Shown: positions 1-10,530, numbered from the stretch's first letter. The stretch is 64,000 nucleotides of DNA from Donghicola mangrovi (GCF_013377535.1 NZ_JABCJE010000005.1:62001-126000), one strand, 5' to 3'. Numbers and translations: made by a program. Notes: generated by a model not told the origin, from the letters alone.

Positions 1-898
1 GCACGATGCGGATGTTCGGGCAGTCCAGAATCGCTTTGGTGGGCTCGATGGTGTCGGTGATCACGAGGCTCTTCATGACCGACTTGCTCACACGCTCGAC
101 CGCGGGGCCGGACATAACGCCGTGCGTGATGTAGCTGTGCACTTCGGTCGCGCCAGCAGCCATCAGAACCTCGGCGGCTTTGCACAGGGTGCCAGCGGTG
201 TCGCAAAGGTCGTCTACGATGATGCAGCGCTTGCCGGTCACGTCACCGATCACGGTCATTTCGGCGACTTCACCGGGCTTCTCGCGGCGCTTGTCCACGA
301 TGGCGAGGGGGGCGTTGATACGCTTGGCCAGCTCGCGCGCACGGGCCACACCGCCAACGTCCGGCGAAATCACCATGACGTCTTCCATGCTGCCGAAGTG
401 GTGCTGGATATCCAGCGCGAAGATCGGAGCGGCATAGAGGTTGTCGACTGGAATGTCGAAGAAGCCCTGAATCTGCGCGGCGTGCAGGTCCATGGTCAGG
501 ATGCGTTCGATGCCTGCGCCGACCAGCATGTTGGCGACCAGCTTGGCGCTGATGGGGGTGCGGGCCTTGGTGCGGCGGTCCTGACGGGCATAGCCGAAGT
601 ATGGGATCACAGCGGTGATGCGGCCAGCCGACGAACGGCGTAGGGCGTCAGCCATGATCAGCAGTTCCATCAGGTGGTCGTTTGCTGGCTTCGAGGTCGA
701 CTGGAGAATGAACATATCCTCGCCGCGGACGTTCTCGTAGACTTCGACGAAAATCTCGGCGTCGTTGAAACGTTCGACGCGTGCGTCGACGAGGCCGACA
801 TTCATCCCGCGATGCATCGACATCCGACGGGCAATCGACTTGGCAAGGCTCATATTGGCATTGCCGGAAATCAGCTTAGGTTCGGTCAAAGAGGGCAT
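1..898 (-). CDS. prs: Ribose-phosphate pyrophosphokinase (3' end cut by window)
   Basis: Makes PRPP from ribose 5-phosphate and ATP in the cytoplasm, for purine, pyrimidine, His and Trp synthesis. The minus strand reads without a stop from an ATG at 898 to the left edge, 299 codons, so only about the last 15-40 residues of a family-length protein are missing. Visible landmarks are FGYARQDRR (ATP-binding region), the flexible-loop KRREKPGE, and the PRPP-binding loop [10 protein letters not shown] near the truncated end. The start fits: GGAG of CTGGAGG-type sequence lies a short way upstream and the N-terminus [15 protein letters not shown] is what the family shows. Divergent from the isomerase gene at 1001. 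Confidence 0.95.
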   Translation of the reverse strand, partial: MPSLTEPKLISGNANMSLAKSIARRMSMHRGMNVGLVDARVERFNDAEIFVEVYENVRGEDMFILQSTSKPANDHLMELLIMADALRRSSAGRITAVIPYFGYARQDRRTKARTPISAKLVANMLVGAGIERILTMDLHAAQIQGFFDIPVDNLYAAPIFALDIQHHFGSMEDVMVISPDVGGVARARELAKRINAPLAIVDKRREKPGEVAEMTVIGDVTGKRCIIVDDLCDTAGTLCKAAEVLMAAGATEVHSYITHGVMSGPAVERVSKSVMKSLVITDTIEPTKAILDCPNIRIV

Positions 899-1000
899 GG
901 GCAGCGTCCTGGAGGGGAAGTTGTGACGGAATCGTGACGTGGGCTCGCCTTAACATGCAGATACGGTCGCGCCAAGCAACCGAAACGAGGGAGGGCTTCA

Positions 1001-1600
1001 ATGCCGCATATCGACTACTATTTTTCTACTCTTTCCCCATATGCGTACCTTGCGGGACAACGTCTGGAGGAGATCGCGGCCAAACACAGTGCAACGGTCA
1101 CTTACAAGCCCGTGGATATCATGGCGCTGTTCCCCCGCACCGGAGGCACCCCGCCCAAGGATCGCCATCCCGCGCGTCTGGAATACCGCGCCCAAGAGTT
1201 GCCGCGTCAGGCCAAGAAATCCGGTTTGCCGTTCAACTTGAGACCGATGTTCTGGCCCACCAACGCGGCCCCGTCGAGCTATGCGATTATCGCGGCGCAG
1301 AAGGCCGGAGGCGGCGATGTGGGGGCCTTGGTGCGCTCGGTGCTGCGCGCCACTTGGGCCGAGGAGAAGGACATCGCAGAGGACGGCGTGGTGAAGGCCG
1401 CGCTAGAGGGCGCGGGCTTTGATCCGAAGCTGGCTGATAGCGGCCTGCTGGTGGGGGCAGAGACCTATGCCGCCAATCTGGAAGAGGCCGTGAGTATGGG
1501 CGTGTTTGGCTCGCCCTTTTACATCGTGGACAAGACCGAGAAGTTCTGGGGACAGGACCGCTTGGACGATCTGGATGCGTTTCTGGCCGGAGAGCTCTGA
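1001..1600 (+). CDS. 2-hydroxychromene-2-carboxylate isomerase / DsbA-like (GST kappa) protein
   Basis: A 199-residue protein of the DsbA-like thioredoxin-fold family that includes 2-hydroxychromene-2-carboxylate isomerase and kappa-class glutathione transferases. The N-terminal DYYFSTLSPYAY carries the Ser-Pro expected at the glutathione-binding position, and the C-terminal VFGSPFYIVDKTEKFWGQDRL matches the family's GVPTF..G..F.G.DRL end. Length is normal (about 200). The name reflects family membership; an aromatic-degradation pathway is not present nearby, so a general glutathione-dependent isomerase or transferase role is equally possible. GGGAGGG lies upstream of the chosen ATG. Convergent with the threonine aldolase gene. 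Confidence 0.85.
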   Translation: MPHIDYYFSTLSPYAYLAGQRLEEIAAKHSATVTYKPVDIMALFPRTGGTPPKDRHPARLEYRAQELPRQAKKSGLPFNLRPMFWPTNAAPSSYAIIAAQKAGGGDVGALVRSVLRATWAEEKDIAEDGVVKAALEGAGFDPKLADSGLLVGAETYAANLEEAVSMGVFGSPFYIVDKTEKFWGQDRLDDLDAFLAGEL

Positions 1601-1607
1601 ACTGAGG

Positions 1608-1632
1608 TCGCCCGGACTGTCGGTCCGGGCGA
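1608..1632 (+). terminator. Hairpin after the isomerase gene
   Basis: TCGCCCGGAC (1608-1617) and GTCCGGGCGA (1623-1632) form a perfect 10-bp stem with a 5-base loop just after the stop codon at 1600. There is no clean T-run directly after it; TATTTT follows at 1649. It could act in either direction between the two convergent genes. Confidence 0.45.
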
Positions 1633-1643
1633 TGCCTTCGGCG

Positions 1644-1666
1644 GGGGTATTTTCGCCAAGATGAAG
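1644..1666 (+). repeat. Tail-only copy of the dispersed GTATTTT...AAGATGAAG repeat
   Basis: GGGGTATTTTCGCCAAGATG plus AAG, almost identical to the tail of the full repeat at 54548-54569. It sits between two convergent genes, like most copies in this window. Confidence 0.65.
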
Positions 1667-1668
1667 GG

Positions 1669-2712
1669 TCAGGCCGTGCGCAGGACGGCGAGGAACTGGT
1701 CGAGGTCCTGATAGGGGATGGACCAGTCGCAAACAAAGCGCGTGAGCAGCATTTCGTCGGGCGAGCCGATGTCGCGGTTGCCCCAGTTGTTGAACGCGAC
1801 CCCCGAGGTGGCGAGGTTCTGGAGCACGCTGCGGGGCAGCTTGGGGAACAGCATGTTGGCACGTGGCGCATAGGGCCACTGGATGCGCATGTCCATGCAC
1901 ATTGCCTCGGCCAGATATTGGCCACGGGCGTTGGCGGCGGCCCCCAGAGTGCGCCAGAGGTCGTTTTTCACATATCCAAGCATCTGTGCGGCCAGGAAGC
2001 GGTTCTTCGAGAACAGGTGACCGGCGCGTTTGCGGCGGGGGGCGAAGCCTCGGGCGCGGTCGGAGTTGAAGAAGATCACCGCTTCGACGCCCATGCAGCC
2101 GGATTTGGTGCCGCCAAAGGTCACCACATCGACGCCAGCCTGCCACGACATCTCGGCCGGAGTGCACTCCAGCGCCGCAGCGGCGTTGGCAAAGCGGGCG
2201 CCGTCCAGATGCAGGGGTAGGCCTGCGGAATGGGCGATGGTGGCGATGGACTGGATACGGTCAATCTCGTAGACTTGGCCGCGCTCGGTGACCGAGGTGA
2301 TGCTGACCGCTCCGGGTTGGGCGGTGTGGACGCCGCCTTCGGCCAGTTCGCGCAGCAGGACCGCCAGCGCATCGGGGTCCATCAGGTCGCCTTCGCCCAC
2401 CAGATAGGTCTTGCCCACGCCATAGAACTCGGGCGCGCCACACTCATCCTCGTGGATGTGGGCGACGGGGGTGCACAGGACGGACTGGTAGGGCTGGCAC
2501 AGGGTGGACAGCGCCAGCGCGTTGCCCGAGGTGCCCGTGGGGACAAAGAAAACCTCGGCCTGCGGGGCCTCGAACAGTTCGCGGATGGCGGTGACGGCGC
2601 GGTGGGTGAACGGATCGTTCCCGTAAGGAAGCGCGTAACCCTGATTGGCCTCTGTCAGCGCCTCCATGATTTGGGGATGGATGGGGCCGGTGTTGTCAGA
2701 GGCTAGGTACAT
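1669..2712 (-). CDS. ltaE: Low-specificity L-threonine aldolase (PLP-dependent)
   Basis: Cytoplasmic PLP enzyme cleaving threonine or allo-threonine to glycine and acetaldehyde. The 347-residue protein matches the beta-eliminating-lyase fold: N-terminal ASDNTGPIHPQIMEAL, the PTGTSGNALAL cofactor-phosphate region at about 58-68, HLDGARFANA at about 168-177 (Asp contacting PLP nitrogen), and TFGGTKSG around Lys203, the expected Schiff-base lysine. The start codon overlaps the stop of the upstream YcgN-like gene in an ATGA arrangement, so it is translated as the last gene of a ribF-ycgN-ltaE operon. Other family members act on related beta-hydroxy amino acids, so substrate preference is inferred. 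Confidence 0.88.
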   Translation of the reverse strand: MYLASDNTGPIHPQIMEALTEANQGYALPYGNDPFTHRAVTAIRELFEAPQAEVFFVPTGTSGNALALSTLCQPYQSVLCTPVAHIHEDECGAPEFYGVGKTYLVGEGDLMDPDALAVLLRELAEGGVHTAQPGAVSITSVTERGQVYEIDRIQSIATIAHSAGLPLHLDGARFANAAAALECTPAEMSWQAGVDVVTFGGTKSGCMGVEAVIFFNSDRARGFAPRRKRAGHLFSKNRFLAAQMLGYVKNDLWRTLGAAANARGQYLAEAMCMDMRIQWPYAPRANMLFPKLPRSVLQNLATSGVAFNNWGNRDIGSPDEMLLTRFVCDWSIPYQDLDQFLAVLRTA

Positions 2713-3182
2713 CAGATCGGTTCCTCGATAATATAGTCTTCCCAGTCCTCTTCATCGACTTCGAATTCGGGGACTGTCCACCCTTGGACCGACACGCCCG
2801 CGTCGTGGACCGATTGCGGCGTCCCTGTCAGCAGGGGGTGCCAGTCGGGCAGGGGGCGGTTCTGGAACAAAAGGCGGTAGGCACAGGTCTCCGGCATCCA
2901 GTAAGCGTGCTGGTCCAGCGTCTCGGGGCGCAGGACGATGCATTCGGGCACAAACTGGTGGCGGATCGGGTACTGGCTGCAGCGGCAGGACTGGTCGTCC
3001 AGCAGGCGGCAGGCGACCTTGGTCAAGGCAACTTCGCCGGTGTCGGGATCCTCGAGCTTGTTCAGGCAGCACTTGCCGCAGCCGTCACAGAGGGCTTCCC
3101 ATTCGGTCTCGGTCAGCTTGTCCAGAGGAAAGCGTTCCCAGAACCGGGGGCGGATTTTCTTGCGGTTGATCGGGTCTTTCAT
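2712..3182 (-). CDS. YcgN/UPF0260 family cysteine-cluster protein
   Basis: A 156-residue cytoplasmic protein of the YkgJ/YcgN type cysteine-cluster family. The signature is CDGCGKCCLNKLEDPDTGE near residues 33-51 followed by CRLLDDQSCRCSQYPIR, giving eight or more cysteines able to hold a metal or Fe-S cluster. The segment PRFWERFPLDKLTETEWEAL at the N-terminus is typical of UPF0260. Molecular function is not established for this family. It overlaps ribF upstream and ltaE downstream by four bases each, so the three genes are translationally coupled. Confidence 0.85.
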   Translation of the reverse strand: MKDPINRKKIRPRFWERFPLDKLTETEWEALCDGCGKCCLNKLEDPDTGEVALTKVACRLLDDQSCRCSQYPIRHQFVPECIVLRPETLDQHAYWMPETCAYRLLFQNRPLPDWHPLLTGTPQSVHDAGVSVQGWTVPEFEVDEEDWEDYIIEEPI

Positions 3183-4114
3183 AGGGCGGCCAGAATTTCG
3201 CGCGATTTGGCGCTGTCTGCATCCATCTGGGTGATCAGCGCCTCAAGGCTGTCGAACTTCAGCTCGGGACGCAGGTAGTCGACGAGGCCGACAGACAGAT
3301 GGGTGCCGTAGAGATCGCCCTTGAAATCAAAGATAAAGGTCTCGAGGTTGGGGGTGTTTTCCCCGAACATCGGACGCACACCCAGCGAGGCGACGCCGTG
3401 GTAGTTGCCTTTGTGGGGGCCTTCCTTGACCTCGACCAAGACGGCATAGACGCCGAGTTTGGGCAGGTGCAAGCCATCCACGGACATGTTCGCGGTAGGG
3501 TAGCCCAGATCGCGGCCGCGCTGTTCGCCGCTGATCACGGGACCGTCGATGCGGTGCCAGTGGCCCAGCATTTCGGCGGCGTGGCGCGGGTTGCCGTCGG
3601 CCAGTGCCTGACGGATCGCGGTCGAGGATACTCGGCCCTGAGAGCCTTGAATCATATCGGCAATCGTCACTTCGAACCCCATTTCAGCGCCCATGCGGGA
3701 CAGGTCTTCGGCGGTGCCACTGCGGCCCTTGCCGAACTGGAAATCGTTGCCCACCACTACGTGGCACAGGCCAAGCCCCTTGATCACGTCATGGGCAAAG
3801 GCCTCGGCGCTCAGGCCGGCGAGCGGGCCGTTGAACGGCAATTCATACAGAATATCGACCCCCAGCTTCGCCAGACGCGCGGCACGGGCTTCGGCGCTCA
3901 TGAGGCGGAAGGGCGTGCCCTTGGGGGCAAAGAACTGGCGGGGATGTGGTTCAAAGGTCATGACGCCCAAGGGGGCGTTCAGACGTTCCGCAGCGGCGCG
4001 GGCCAAGTCGATGACCGCTTGATGGCCCAAATGGACGCCATCGAAATTCCCGATGGCGACGCTGGCACCTCTGTTTTCCGGTGCGATGAACTGATGATCG
4101 CGAATGATGCGCAT
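3179..4114 (-). CDS. ribF: Bifunctional riboflavin kinase / FAD synthetase
   Basis: Converts riboflavin to FMN and then FAD. The 311-residue protein has both domains in the usual order. The N-terminal nucleotidyltransferase half carries SVAIGNFDGVHLGHQAVI (G-x-F-D-G-x-H-x-G-H motif, about residues 18-35), VVGNDFQFGKGRSG and VSSTAIRQALADG. The C-terminal flavokinase half has RGRDLGYPTANMSV, with the PTAN Mg-ATP motif, and LETFIFDFKGDLYG. Length and architecture are standard. It is the first gene of the operon with ycgN-like and ltaE genes, four-base overlap with the next. Confidence 0.96.
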   Translation of the reverse strand: MRIIRDHQFIAPENRGASVAIGNFDGVHLGHQAVIDLARAAAERLNAPLGVMTFEPHPRQFFAPKGTPFRLMSAEARAARLAKLGVDILYELPFNGPLAGLSAEAFAHDVIKGLGLCHVVVGNDFQFGKGRSGTAEDLSRMGAEMGFEVTIADMIQGSQGRVSSTAIRQALADGNPRHAAEMLGHWHRIDGPVISGEQRGRDLGYPTANMSVDGLHLPKLGVYAVLVEVKEGPHKGNYHGVASLGVRPMFGENTPNLETFIFDFKGDLYGTHLSVGLVDYLRPELKFDSLEALITQMDADSAKSREILAAL

Positions 4115-4152
4115 AAGGGGCAGTTAGCGCCCCTGATGCGGCGACGCAAGGC

Positions 4153-4596
4153 TCAGTCGAACTTGCGGCTGGGAGCGAGCACTTTTGCCTCGCCCTTGAG
4201 CACGGGTTTGCCGTCGATTTCACAGACGCAATCCAGGGTGACGCGGCGCTTGGCATGGTCGATGTCGGTGACGGTGACCTGCGCCTTGACCAGATCGCCG
4301 GGGCGGACGGGGGCCAGGAATTTCAGGGTCTGGCCCAGATAGACGGTGCCATGACCGGGCAGCTGTTCACCAATCACGGCCGAGATCAGGCCAGCGGTCA
4401 GCATGCCGTGCGCGATACGGCCGCCAAAGATGGTGTCGTTCGCGTAATCGTCATCCAGGTGCACGGGGTTCCGGTCGGTGGACACCTCCGCGAAAAGTTC
4501 GATGTCACGGTCCGTCACCACTTTGTGCAGGTGACGGGTCATGCCCATCTCGATGTCTTCGATGCAGATAGTTCCACGGGGCATGTTATCCAACAT
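4153..4596 (-). CDS. MaoC family dehydratase / (R)-specific enoyl-CoA hydratase-like
   Basis: A 147-residue hot-dog-fold protein. The catalytic hydratase-2 motif is clear in FAEVSTDRNPVHLDDDYA, with Asp41 and His46 as the expected catalytic pair, followed by the FGGRIAHGMLTAGLIS helix. Family members hydrate trans-2-enoyl-CoA to (R)-3-hydroxyacyl-CoA, supplying polyhydroxyalkanoate synthesis or fatty-acid turnover. It lies just upstream of ribF with a 38-base gap. The precise acyl chain length cannot be read from sequence; a role outside PHA metabolism is possible. Confidence 0.85.
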   Translation of the reverse strand: MLDNMPRGTICIEDIEMGMTRHLHKVVTDRDIELFAEVSTDRNPVHLDDDYANDTIFGGRIAHGMLTAGLISAVIGEQLPGHGTVYLGQTLKFLAPVRPGDLVKAQVTVTDIDHAKRRVTLDCVCEIDGKPVLKGEAKVLAPSRKFD

Positions 4597-4717
4597 TCGG
4601 GTCCTCCGATCTGGATGCCAATCTGAAGGGGTAATTTTCTGGCACCAGTAAGCTACGACTTGGCAACTTTATTACTTTGCAATCGCAGAAAATCAAGCCC
4701 CGTGAAACGTCTTTCGC

Positions 4718-5593
4718 TTACCGCAAGTACCCGATTGCGTAGGTCGGATTCGATTTTTCTTCGTCTAAATAAAGGCTTAGTGCCTCCGGGTCGGGCTGAT
4801 GCGACGTTTTGGTAATATCGCGGGCCAAACCGCCCGAAATGAAGATCGAATCGATGTTTTCGCCGATCGCGCCCAAGATATCGGTGTGGATGCCATCGCC
4901 TACGGCCAGAATCGTGCTGTCGGCAATCGTCGCGTCGATTTCTGCCAAACGGCGGCGGGCCAGATCGTAGATGGGCGGATGCGGCTTGCCGAAGTACAGA
5001 CTTTCACCACCCATTTCTGAATAAAGCTTTGCGACCGCGCCCGCGCACCATTCGCGGGTCTCGCCGCGGTCCACTACGATGTCGGGGTTGGCGCACAGCA
5101 GCTTGAGACCCATCTGCTTGGCGTAGAGCAGTTGGGGGCGCAGATCGTTGGGGTCGGCCATAGGGTCAAAGGGGCCGGTGCAGACGATGCCTTCGGCCTC
5201 TTCCAGCGGGACGCGCTGGATGTTGACGGGGTCTTTGATCAGCTTCAGGGGCTCGAAAAACGGCTCATCCCAAGGGGTTCCGATGTGAAAGACCTTTTCC
5301 CCGACGGCGCCGGTCAGCATGGCGGCACGGGCGCTGTCACCGCTGGTGGCGATGGTGTCCCAGCAATCTTCGGGGACGTTAAACTGTTCAATCAACTGCT
5401 TTTTCACACCGGCGCGGGGACGGGGGCTGTTGGTGACCAGCACGACGATGCCGCCTTTGGCGCGGAACGCACGCAGGGCCTCGATGGCTTCGGGATAGCC
5501 GGTGATGCCGTCGTGGACGCACCCCCAGAGGTCACAAAACAGGGCGTCGTAGTTGGCGGAAACTTCGGCGAGGGACTCGATGATGCGGGTCAT
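4718..5593 (-). CDS. HAD-superfamily phosphatase, NagD-like (TIGR01459 type)
   Basis: A 291-residue haloacid-dehalogenase-fold phosphatase with a C2-type cap. Motif I is DALFCDLWGCVHDG, motif II is the VLVTNSPRPR region, and the C-terminal FGKPHPPIYDLA and LAVGDGIHTDILGA give the Lys and Asp metal-binding motifs. This matches the TIGR01459 branch of NagD-like hydrolases; substrate unknown. A TTG nine codons upstream keeps the frame open, but the ATG at 5593 is preferred because AAAAAGGTG lies directly upstream at good spacing and it begins MTRIIESLAEVSANYDA. Confidence 0.85.
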   Translation of the reverse strand: MTRIIESLAEVSANYDALFCDLWGCVHDGITGYPEAIEALRAFRAKGGIVVLVTNSPRPRAGVKKQLIEQFNVPEDCWDTIATSGDSARAAMLTGAVGEKVFHIGTPWDEPFFEPLKLIKDPVNIQRVPLEEAEGIVCTGPFDPMADPNDLRPQLLYAKQMGLKLLCANPDIVVDRGETREWCAGAVAKLYSEMGGESLYFGKPHPPIYDLARRRLAEIDATIADSTILAVGDGIHTDILGAIGENIDSIFISGGLARDITKTSHQPDPEALSLYLDEEKSNPTYAIGYLR

Positions 5594-5687
5594 GTAGGCA
5601 CCTTTTTCAGGGTCTGACAAACGTACGGTTTGCGTATGGCAAACGTCATGACGTGGGTAGTCGGTTCCCTGCGATGGTGAAACCCCT

Positions 5688-6182
5688 TTAATGGACCGCT
5701 TGCGGAGCGGCCAAAGTGGTGTCGAGCCCGCGCAACATCGCCCACACGATCAGACGGTGCGCGGGGCCCACGGGGATCATGTAGGCGCGGCCAAAAAGGT
5801 TGTGCGTTTTCACCGACGAAATGATGAAGAGCGTCCGGTCGTGGATCGCGATGCAGGTCATCACATCTAGATGGCGGTCGCGCTCGGTCAGGATCAGGCG
5901 GTCGGGGGAGACGCCTTCGACGAGGAAAAAGTCCAGATGCTCACCCTCGGCCACTTCGGTCTGGCGGGCACCGGTGAAGCCGCCGATCTGCTTGACCCCG
6001 AACCGCTTGGAAATGGCGTCGCGGATTTTGAAGGCCGTGCCCATCAGCGGCAGGGGGCGGGACATCACGGCATTCCAAGCCTCTAGCGCCGTCATATCGC
6101 GGGGCAGAGGGTGGCTGCGGACGTGGAAGTAATCCAGCTGTTCACGGGGGGCGACGAGGGCTGCGTTCGGGGGCAATTGCAT
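5688..6182 (-). CDS. DUF2867-type protein
   Basis: A 164-residue protein resembling the DUF2867 family. The sequence includes FKIRDAISKRFGVKQIGGF, a charged GEHLDFFLVEG strand, LTERDRHLDVMTCIAI and a C-terminal hydrophobic IPVGPAHRLIVWAMLRGL segment that resembles the end of DUF2867 domains. No catalytic motif is evident and the function of the family is unknown. The ATG at 6182 was chosen; the longer open frame upstream is Arg/Pro rich and runs into the terminator of the neighbouring pyrophosphatase gene. Confidence 0.7.
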   Translation of the reverse strand: MQLPPNAALVAPREQLDYFHVRSHPLPRDMTALEAWNAVMSRPLPLMGTAFKIRDAISKRFGVKQIGGFTGARQTEVAEGEHLDFFLVEGVSPDRLILTERDRHLDVMTCIAIHDRTLFIISSVKTHNLFGRAYMIPVGPAHRLIVWAMLRGLDTTLAAPQAVH

Positions 6183-6252
6183 GGCGCGACTCCTTTGCTG
6201 GCGCAACCATAGGCTGCGGGCAGGGCAGGGGCACCGCGCGCTTTGCCGCATG

Positions 6253-6285
6253 AAAAAGGGCCGGTCCCGCGGGGGAACCGGCCCT
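6253..6285 (-). terminator. Rho-independent terminator of the pyrophosphatase gene
   Basis: Read on the minus strand, AGGGCCGGT and ACCGGCCCT form a 9-bp stem followed by TTTTT, 21 bases beyond the stop of the pyrophosphatase gene. Confidence 0.85.
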
Positions 6286-6305
6286 GTCATTCGGATCGTG
6301 TCAGA

Positions 6306-7226
6306 TCAGAGCGCCAGCGCGGGGATGATCTGCTTTTTGCGGCTCATGATGCCGGGCAGAACGACTGCGTCGCCTTCGACGGTCGCGCCAAAGCTTTTCT
6401 CGGCCACGGTTTTCACCAGATCGTTGGGGACCAGCAAGGTCGCCTCTTCTTTGATGATGTCCACGACGAACAGCAGAACCTGATCAACGCCGTCTTCGGC
6501 TTCGACGGTTTTGAAGGTTTCCATCAGGCTGGCTTTGCGGTCCAGCGGGATCTGGGGCGCGGTGGTTTCCAGAACCGAGACGCGGAATTTCTTGCCGGCG
6601 ACTTCGTATTCCTTGGAGTCCATGCGGATCAGTTCCGCGTCCGAGAACGCCGACACGTCGGATTTCGCGGCGAACAGCTCGGCTGCGTAGTCGGCGATGT
6701 TGATGCCCAGATCAGCGGCCAGCTTTTCGGCAACGGCGCGGTCGTGGTCGGTGGTGGTGGGGCTGCGGAATTCCAGCGTGTCGGACAGGATGCACGACAG
6801 AGCGGCGCCTTTGATGGCTTCGGGCATCTTGGCGGCGTCATCGCCCATCAGGTCGATCATGATGGTCGCGGTGCAGGCCAGCGGACGGATGGTGATGTCG
6901 ATCGGGCCTTTGGTTTCCAGACCGCCAACCAGTTTGTGGTGGTCGATGATCGCGGTGATGTCGGTGTCGTTGATGCCGGCGGGCAGCTCGGCGGGGTTGT
7001 TGGTGTCAACGATCACAACAGAGGTGCCTGCCGCGACTTCGGACACGATCTCGGGCTTGTCGAGGTTCCAGCGGGTCAGGACAAAGGCGGCCTCGGTGTT
7101 GGGTTCACCCAGCAGAACGGGCTTGGCGGCGACGCCTTTAACTTCGTTCAGGTACCACGACCAGATGATCGGGCTGCCGGTCGAGTCGGTGTCGGGTGCC
7201 TTGTGGCCGAAAACGAGTGTGGTCAT
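6306..7226 (-). CDS. ppaC: Manganese-dependent (family II) inorganic pyrophosphatase
   Basis: Hydrolyses pyrophosphate to drive biosynthesis; cytoplasmic. The 306-residue length is that of family II enzymes. DHH-family metal ligands are visible: FGHKAPDTDS at residues 5-14, VDTNNPAEL in the middle, and IIDHHKLVGG, the DHH motif. The C-terminal DHHA2 domain ends with GIMSRKKQIIPAL, containing the SRKKQ substrate-binding motif. The ATG at 7226 is chosen over upstream in-frame codons because AAGGGAC lies 9 bases ahead and the protein then begins MTTLVFGHKAPD as homologues do. A strong terminator follows. Confidence 0.96.
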   Translation of the reverse strand: MTTLVFGHKAPDTDSTGSPIIWSWYLNEVKGVAAKPVLLGEPNTEAAFVLTRWNLDKPEIVSEVAAGTSVVIVDTNNPAELPAGINDTDITAIIDHHKLVGGLETKGPIDITIRPLACTATIMIDLMGDDAAKMPEAIKGAALSCILSDTLEFRSPTTTDHDRAVAEKLAADLGINIADYAAELFAAKSDVSAFSDAELIRMDSKEYEVAGKKFRVSVLETTAPQIPLDRKASLMETFKTVEAEDGVDQVLLFVVDIIKEEATLLVPNDLVKTVAEKSFGATVEGDAVVLPGIMSRKKQIIPALAL

Positions 7227-7313
7227 TGAAAAATGTCCCTTGGCGGATTGAACTGTCGCGCGCCTTATAAAAAGCATCTGCCCCCGTGTCACGCGGGCCG
7301 AAGGGACAGGTTG

Positions 7314-8309
7314 TCACAAGGGCAGGCGTGTTAGCGAGAAACCTTCGTTTTCCAGCAGGGCGACCAGACCTTTTTCGCCGATCAGGTGGGCGGCGCCTAC
7401 GGCAATCAGGATCGGGCCGTCCTTCGCACCGTCGAGAATCACCGGCACCCAAGCGGTGTTGCGGCTGTCCAGAAACAGGTCCTTCATGCGGGCGGACTCG
7501 GCCTCGACGCGGTCGGGGGACATGCCGGGGATGCGTTTGCCAAGGACATCGGACAGAGCCCAGGCGCGGGCGTGGTTCTGGTCGAAATAGGCGTCGAGGG
7601 TGGCGGTAAAGGCGGCCTCGGACAGATCGTCGGGCATGAGGGACAGGGCCATCAGGTCCACCTGCTCTTGGTAGGGGATCTGGTCAAAGGCGGTAAACAG
7701 GGTCTGCCACTCCTCGAGGCTGCGGACGGGGATATCCAGCGCCTTGGCCGCACGTTCAGCCATCATATCCAGCCCGCCAACGCCGGAATTGATGCTCTCG
7801 ATCGCGCAGGGGGGCATGGACATCAGCATCGAGACATACCACGGGCGCATCTTGGCGGTGAGGGGGGCGGGGACGCCGCGGGTCGCCATTCCGTCGCGCA
7901 GTACGGCCCAAGTGGCGTCGTCCAGCAGATCGGGCAGGGTGGGGCCGCTGACGGTGAACATCAGGGCGGGGTTCTTGGCGATTTCGGCCTCCATCTGCGC
8001 CTCGCCATCGCTGGCGGTCTCTAGGTACAGGGCGCTGATTCCCTTCAGGATGGGGCGCAGGGCCTCCATGGTTTTGCTGTGGCGCGGGTCGGGCAGGTGC
8101 ATCGTGCCGACCAGAAAAACCGTCTGTTCGTCTTTGGTTGCCTTCCACAGGGTGCCGGTGCCGTTGGGGGTCGCGGCCTCTTCTGCGGCGACCTCGGCCT
8201 GTTCGGCGGGGGTCAGCAGGTGGCTCAGGTCAGGGCCGGTGCCACAGGCCGCAAATGCCGGAAGCGTCTGGAAAAGGCTCAGAAAAACGAGGGCGATGAG
8301 GCGCGGCAT
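7314..8309 (-). CDS. TraB/GumN family protein, exported
   Basis: A 331-residue protein with a signal peptide (MPRLIALVFLSLFQTLPAFA, cleavage after AFA). The TraB/GumN landmarks are LWKATKDEQTVFLVGTMHLPDPR near the start of the mature part, a GxxH pair, and VIIDGAKDGP-like plus ILIAVGAAHLIGEKGLVALLENEGF at the C-terminus, where GAAHL...G...L gives the second conserved Gly-His motif. The fold is related to erythromycin-esterase/Tiki-type metalloproteases, but catalytic activity in bacterial GumN proteins is not settled. Periplasmic location is inferred from the signal. The gene is separate from groESL, which starts divergently 228 bases away. Confidence 0.82.
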   Translation of the reverse strand: MPRLIALVFLSLFQTLPAFAACGTGPDLSHLLTPAEQAEVAAEEAATPNGTGTLWKATKDEQTVFLVGTMHLPDPRHSKTMEALRPILKGISALYLETASDGEAQMEAEIAKNPALMFTVSGPTLPDLLDDATWAVLRDGMATRGVPAPLTAKMRPWYVSMLMSMPPCAIESINSGVGGLDMMAERAAKALDIPVRSLEEWQTLFTAFDQIPYQEQVDLMALSLMPDDLSEAAFTATLDAYFDQNHARAWALSDVLGKRIPGMSPDRVEAESARMKDLFLDSRNTAWVPVILDGAKDGPILIAVGAAHLIGEKGLVALLENEGFSLTRLPL

Positions 8310-8413
8310 GTTCTCTCCGGTGGGCGGAAGGGGAGATTAAGGTATGACAAAACCATGACTATTTGTCTCGGATCACCGCCCGAAATTTTGCGAAAAAATC
8401 TGCACACAGAGTT

Positions 8414-8443
8414 CTTGACACATCCTTGGGCGATACCTAGCTT
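8414..8443 (+). promoter_or_regulatory. Probable heat-shock (sigma-32-like) promoter of groESL
   Basis: CTTGACA at 8414-8420 and CCTAGCT at 8436-8442 resemble the alphaproteobacterial RpoH pattern CTTG...CYTATNT. The element also contains a perfect TTGACA -35 box, so housekeeping sigma could share it. It ends just before the CIRCE operator. Confidence 0.6.
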
Positions 8444-8451
8444 TCGCTCCG

Positions 8452-8478
8452 TTAGCACTCGGGAGGAACGAGTGATAA
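8452..8478 (+). promoter_or_regulatory. CIRCE operator (HrcA-binding site) of groESL
   Basis: TTAGCACTC (8452-8460), nine bases, then GAGTGATAA (8470-8478). The consensus is TTAGCACTC-N9-GAGTGCTAA, so only one base differs. It lies between the promoter and groES, where HrcA repression of groESL is expected. hrcA itself is not in the window. Confidence 0.92.
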
Positions 8479-8536
8479 CGCCCCGGTCCTGCCGGGGGAC
8501 AATAGGAATTTAACTTTGAGCCAAGGAGCCTCAGAG

Positions 8537-8824
8537 ATGGCATTTACCCCGCTTCACGACCGTGTGCTGGTCCGTCGCGTAGAGAGCGAAGAAAAAACCG
8601 CTGGCGGTCTGATCATTCCCGATAGCGCGAAAGAGAAGCCCGCAGAGGGTGAAGTTATCGCAGTTGGCGCAGGCGTCCGCGATGACAAAGGCGCACGCGT
8701 CGAGCTGGACGTAAAAGCTGGCGACCGCGTTCTGTTCGGCAAGTGGTCCGGCACCGAAGTGACCGTCGACGGCAAAGAACTGCTGATCATGAAAGAAAGC
8801 GACATCCTGGGCGTTATCGCCTGA
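8537..8824 (+). CDS. groS: Co-chaperonin GroES
   Basis: The 10-kDa lid of the GroEL folding chamber. The 95-residue protein shows the full family pattern: [22 protein letters not shown] (mobile loop), [19 protein letters not shown], and the C-terminal [11 protein letters not shown]...[14 protein letters not shown]. The ATG at 8537 follows AAGGAG at good spacing; an upstream TTG in frame is not needed. It is the first gene of the groES-groEL operon, 45 bases ahead of groEL, under a CIRCE operator and heat-shock-like promoter. Confidence 0.98.
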   Translation: MAFTPLHDRVLVRRVESEEKTAGGLIIPDSAKEKPAEGEVIAVGAGVRDDKGARVELDVKAGDRVLFGKWSGTEVTVDGKELLIMKESDILGVIA

Positions 8825-8839
8825 TCGTCCGCCTTCTAA

Positions 8840-10507
<1,668 letters not shown>

Positions 10508-10530
10508 TCTGCCGATCCTTTTGGATTTGG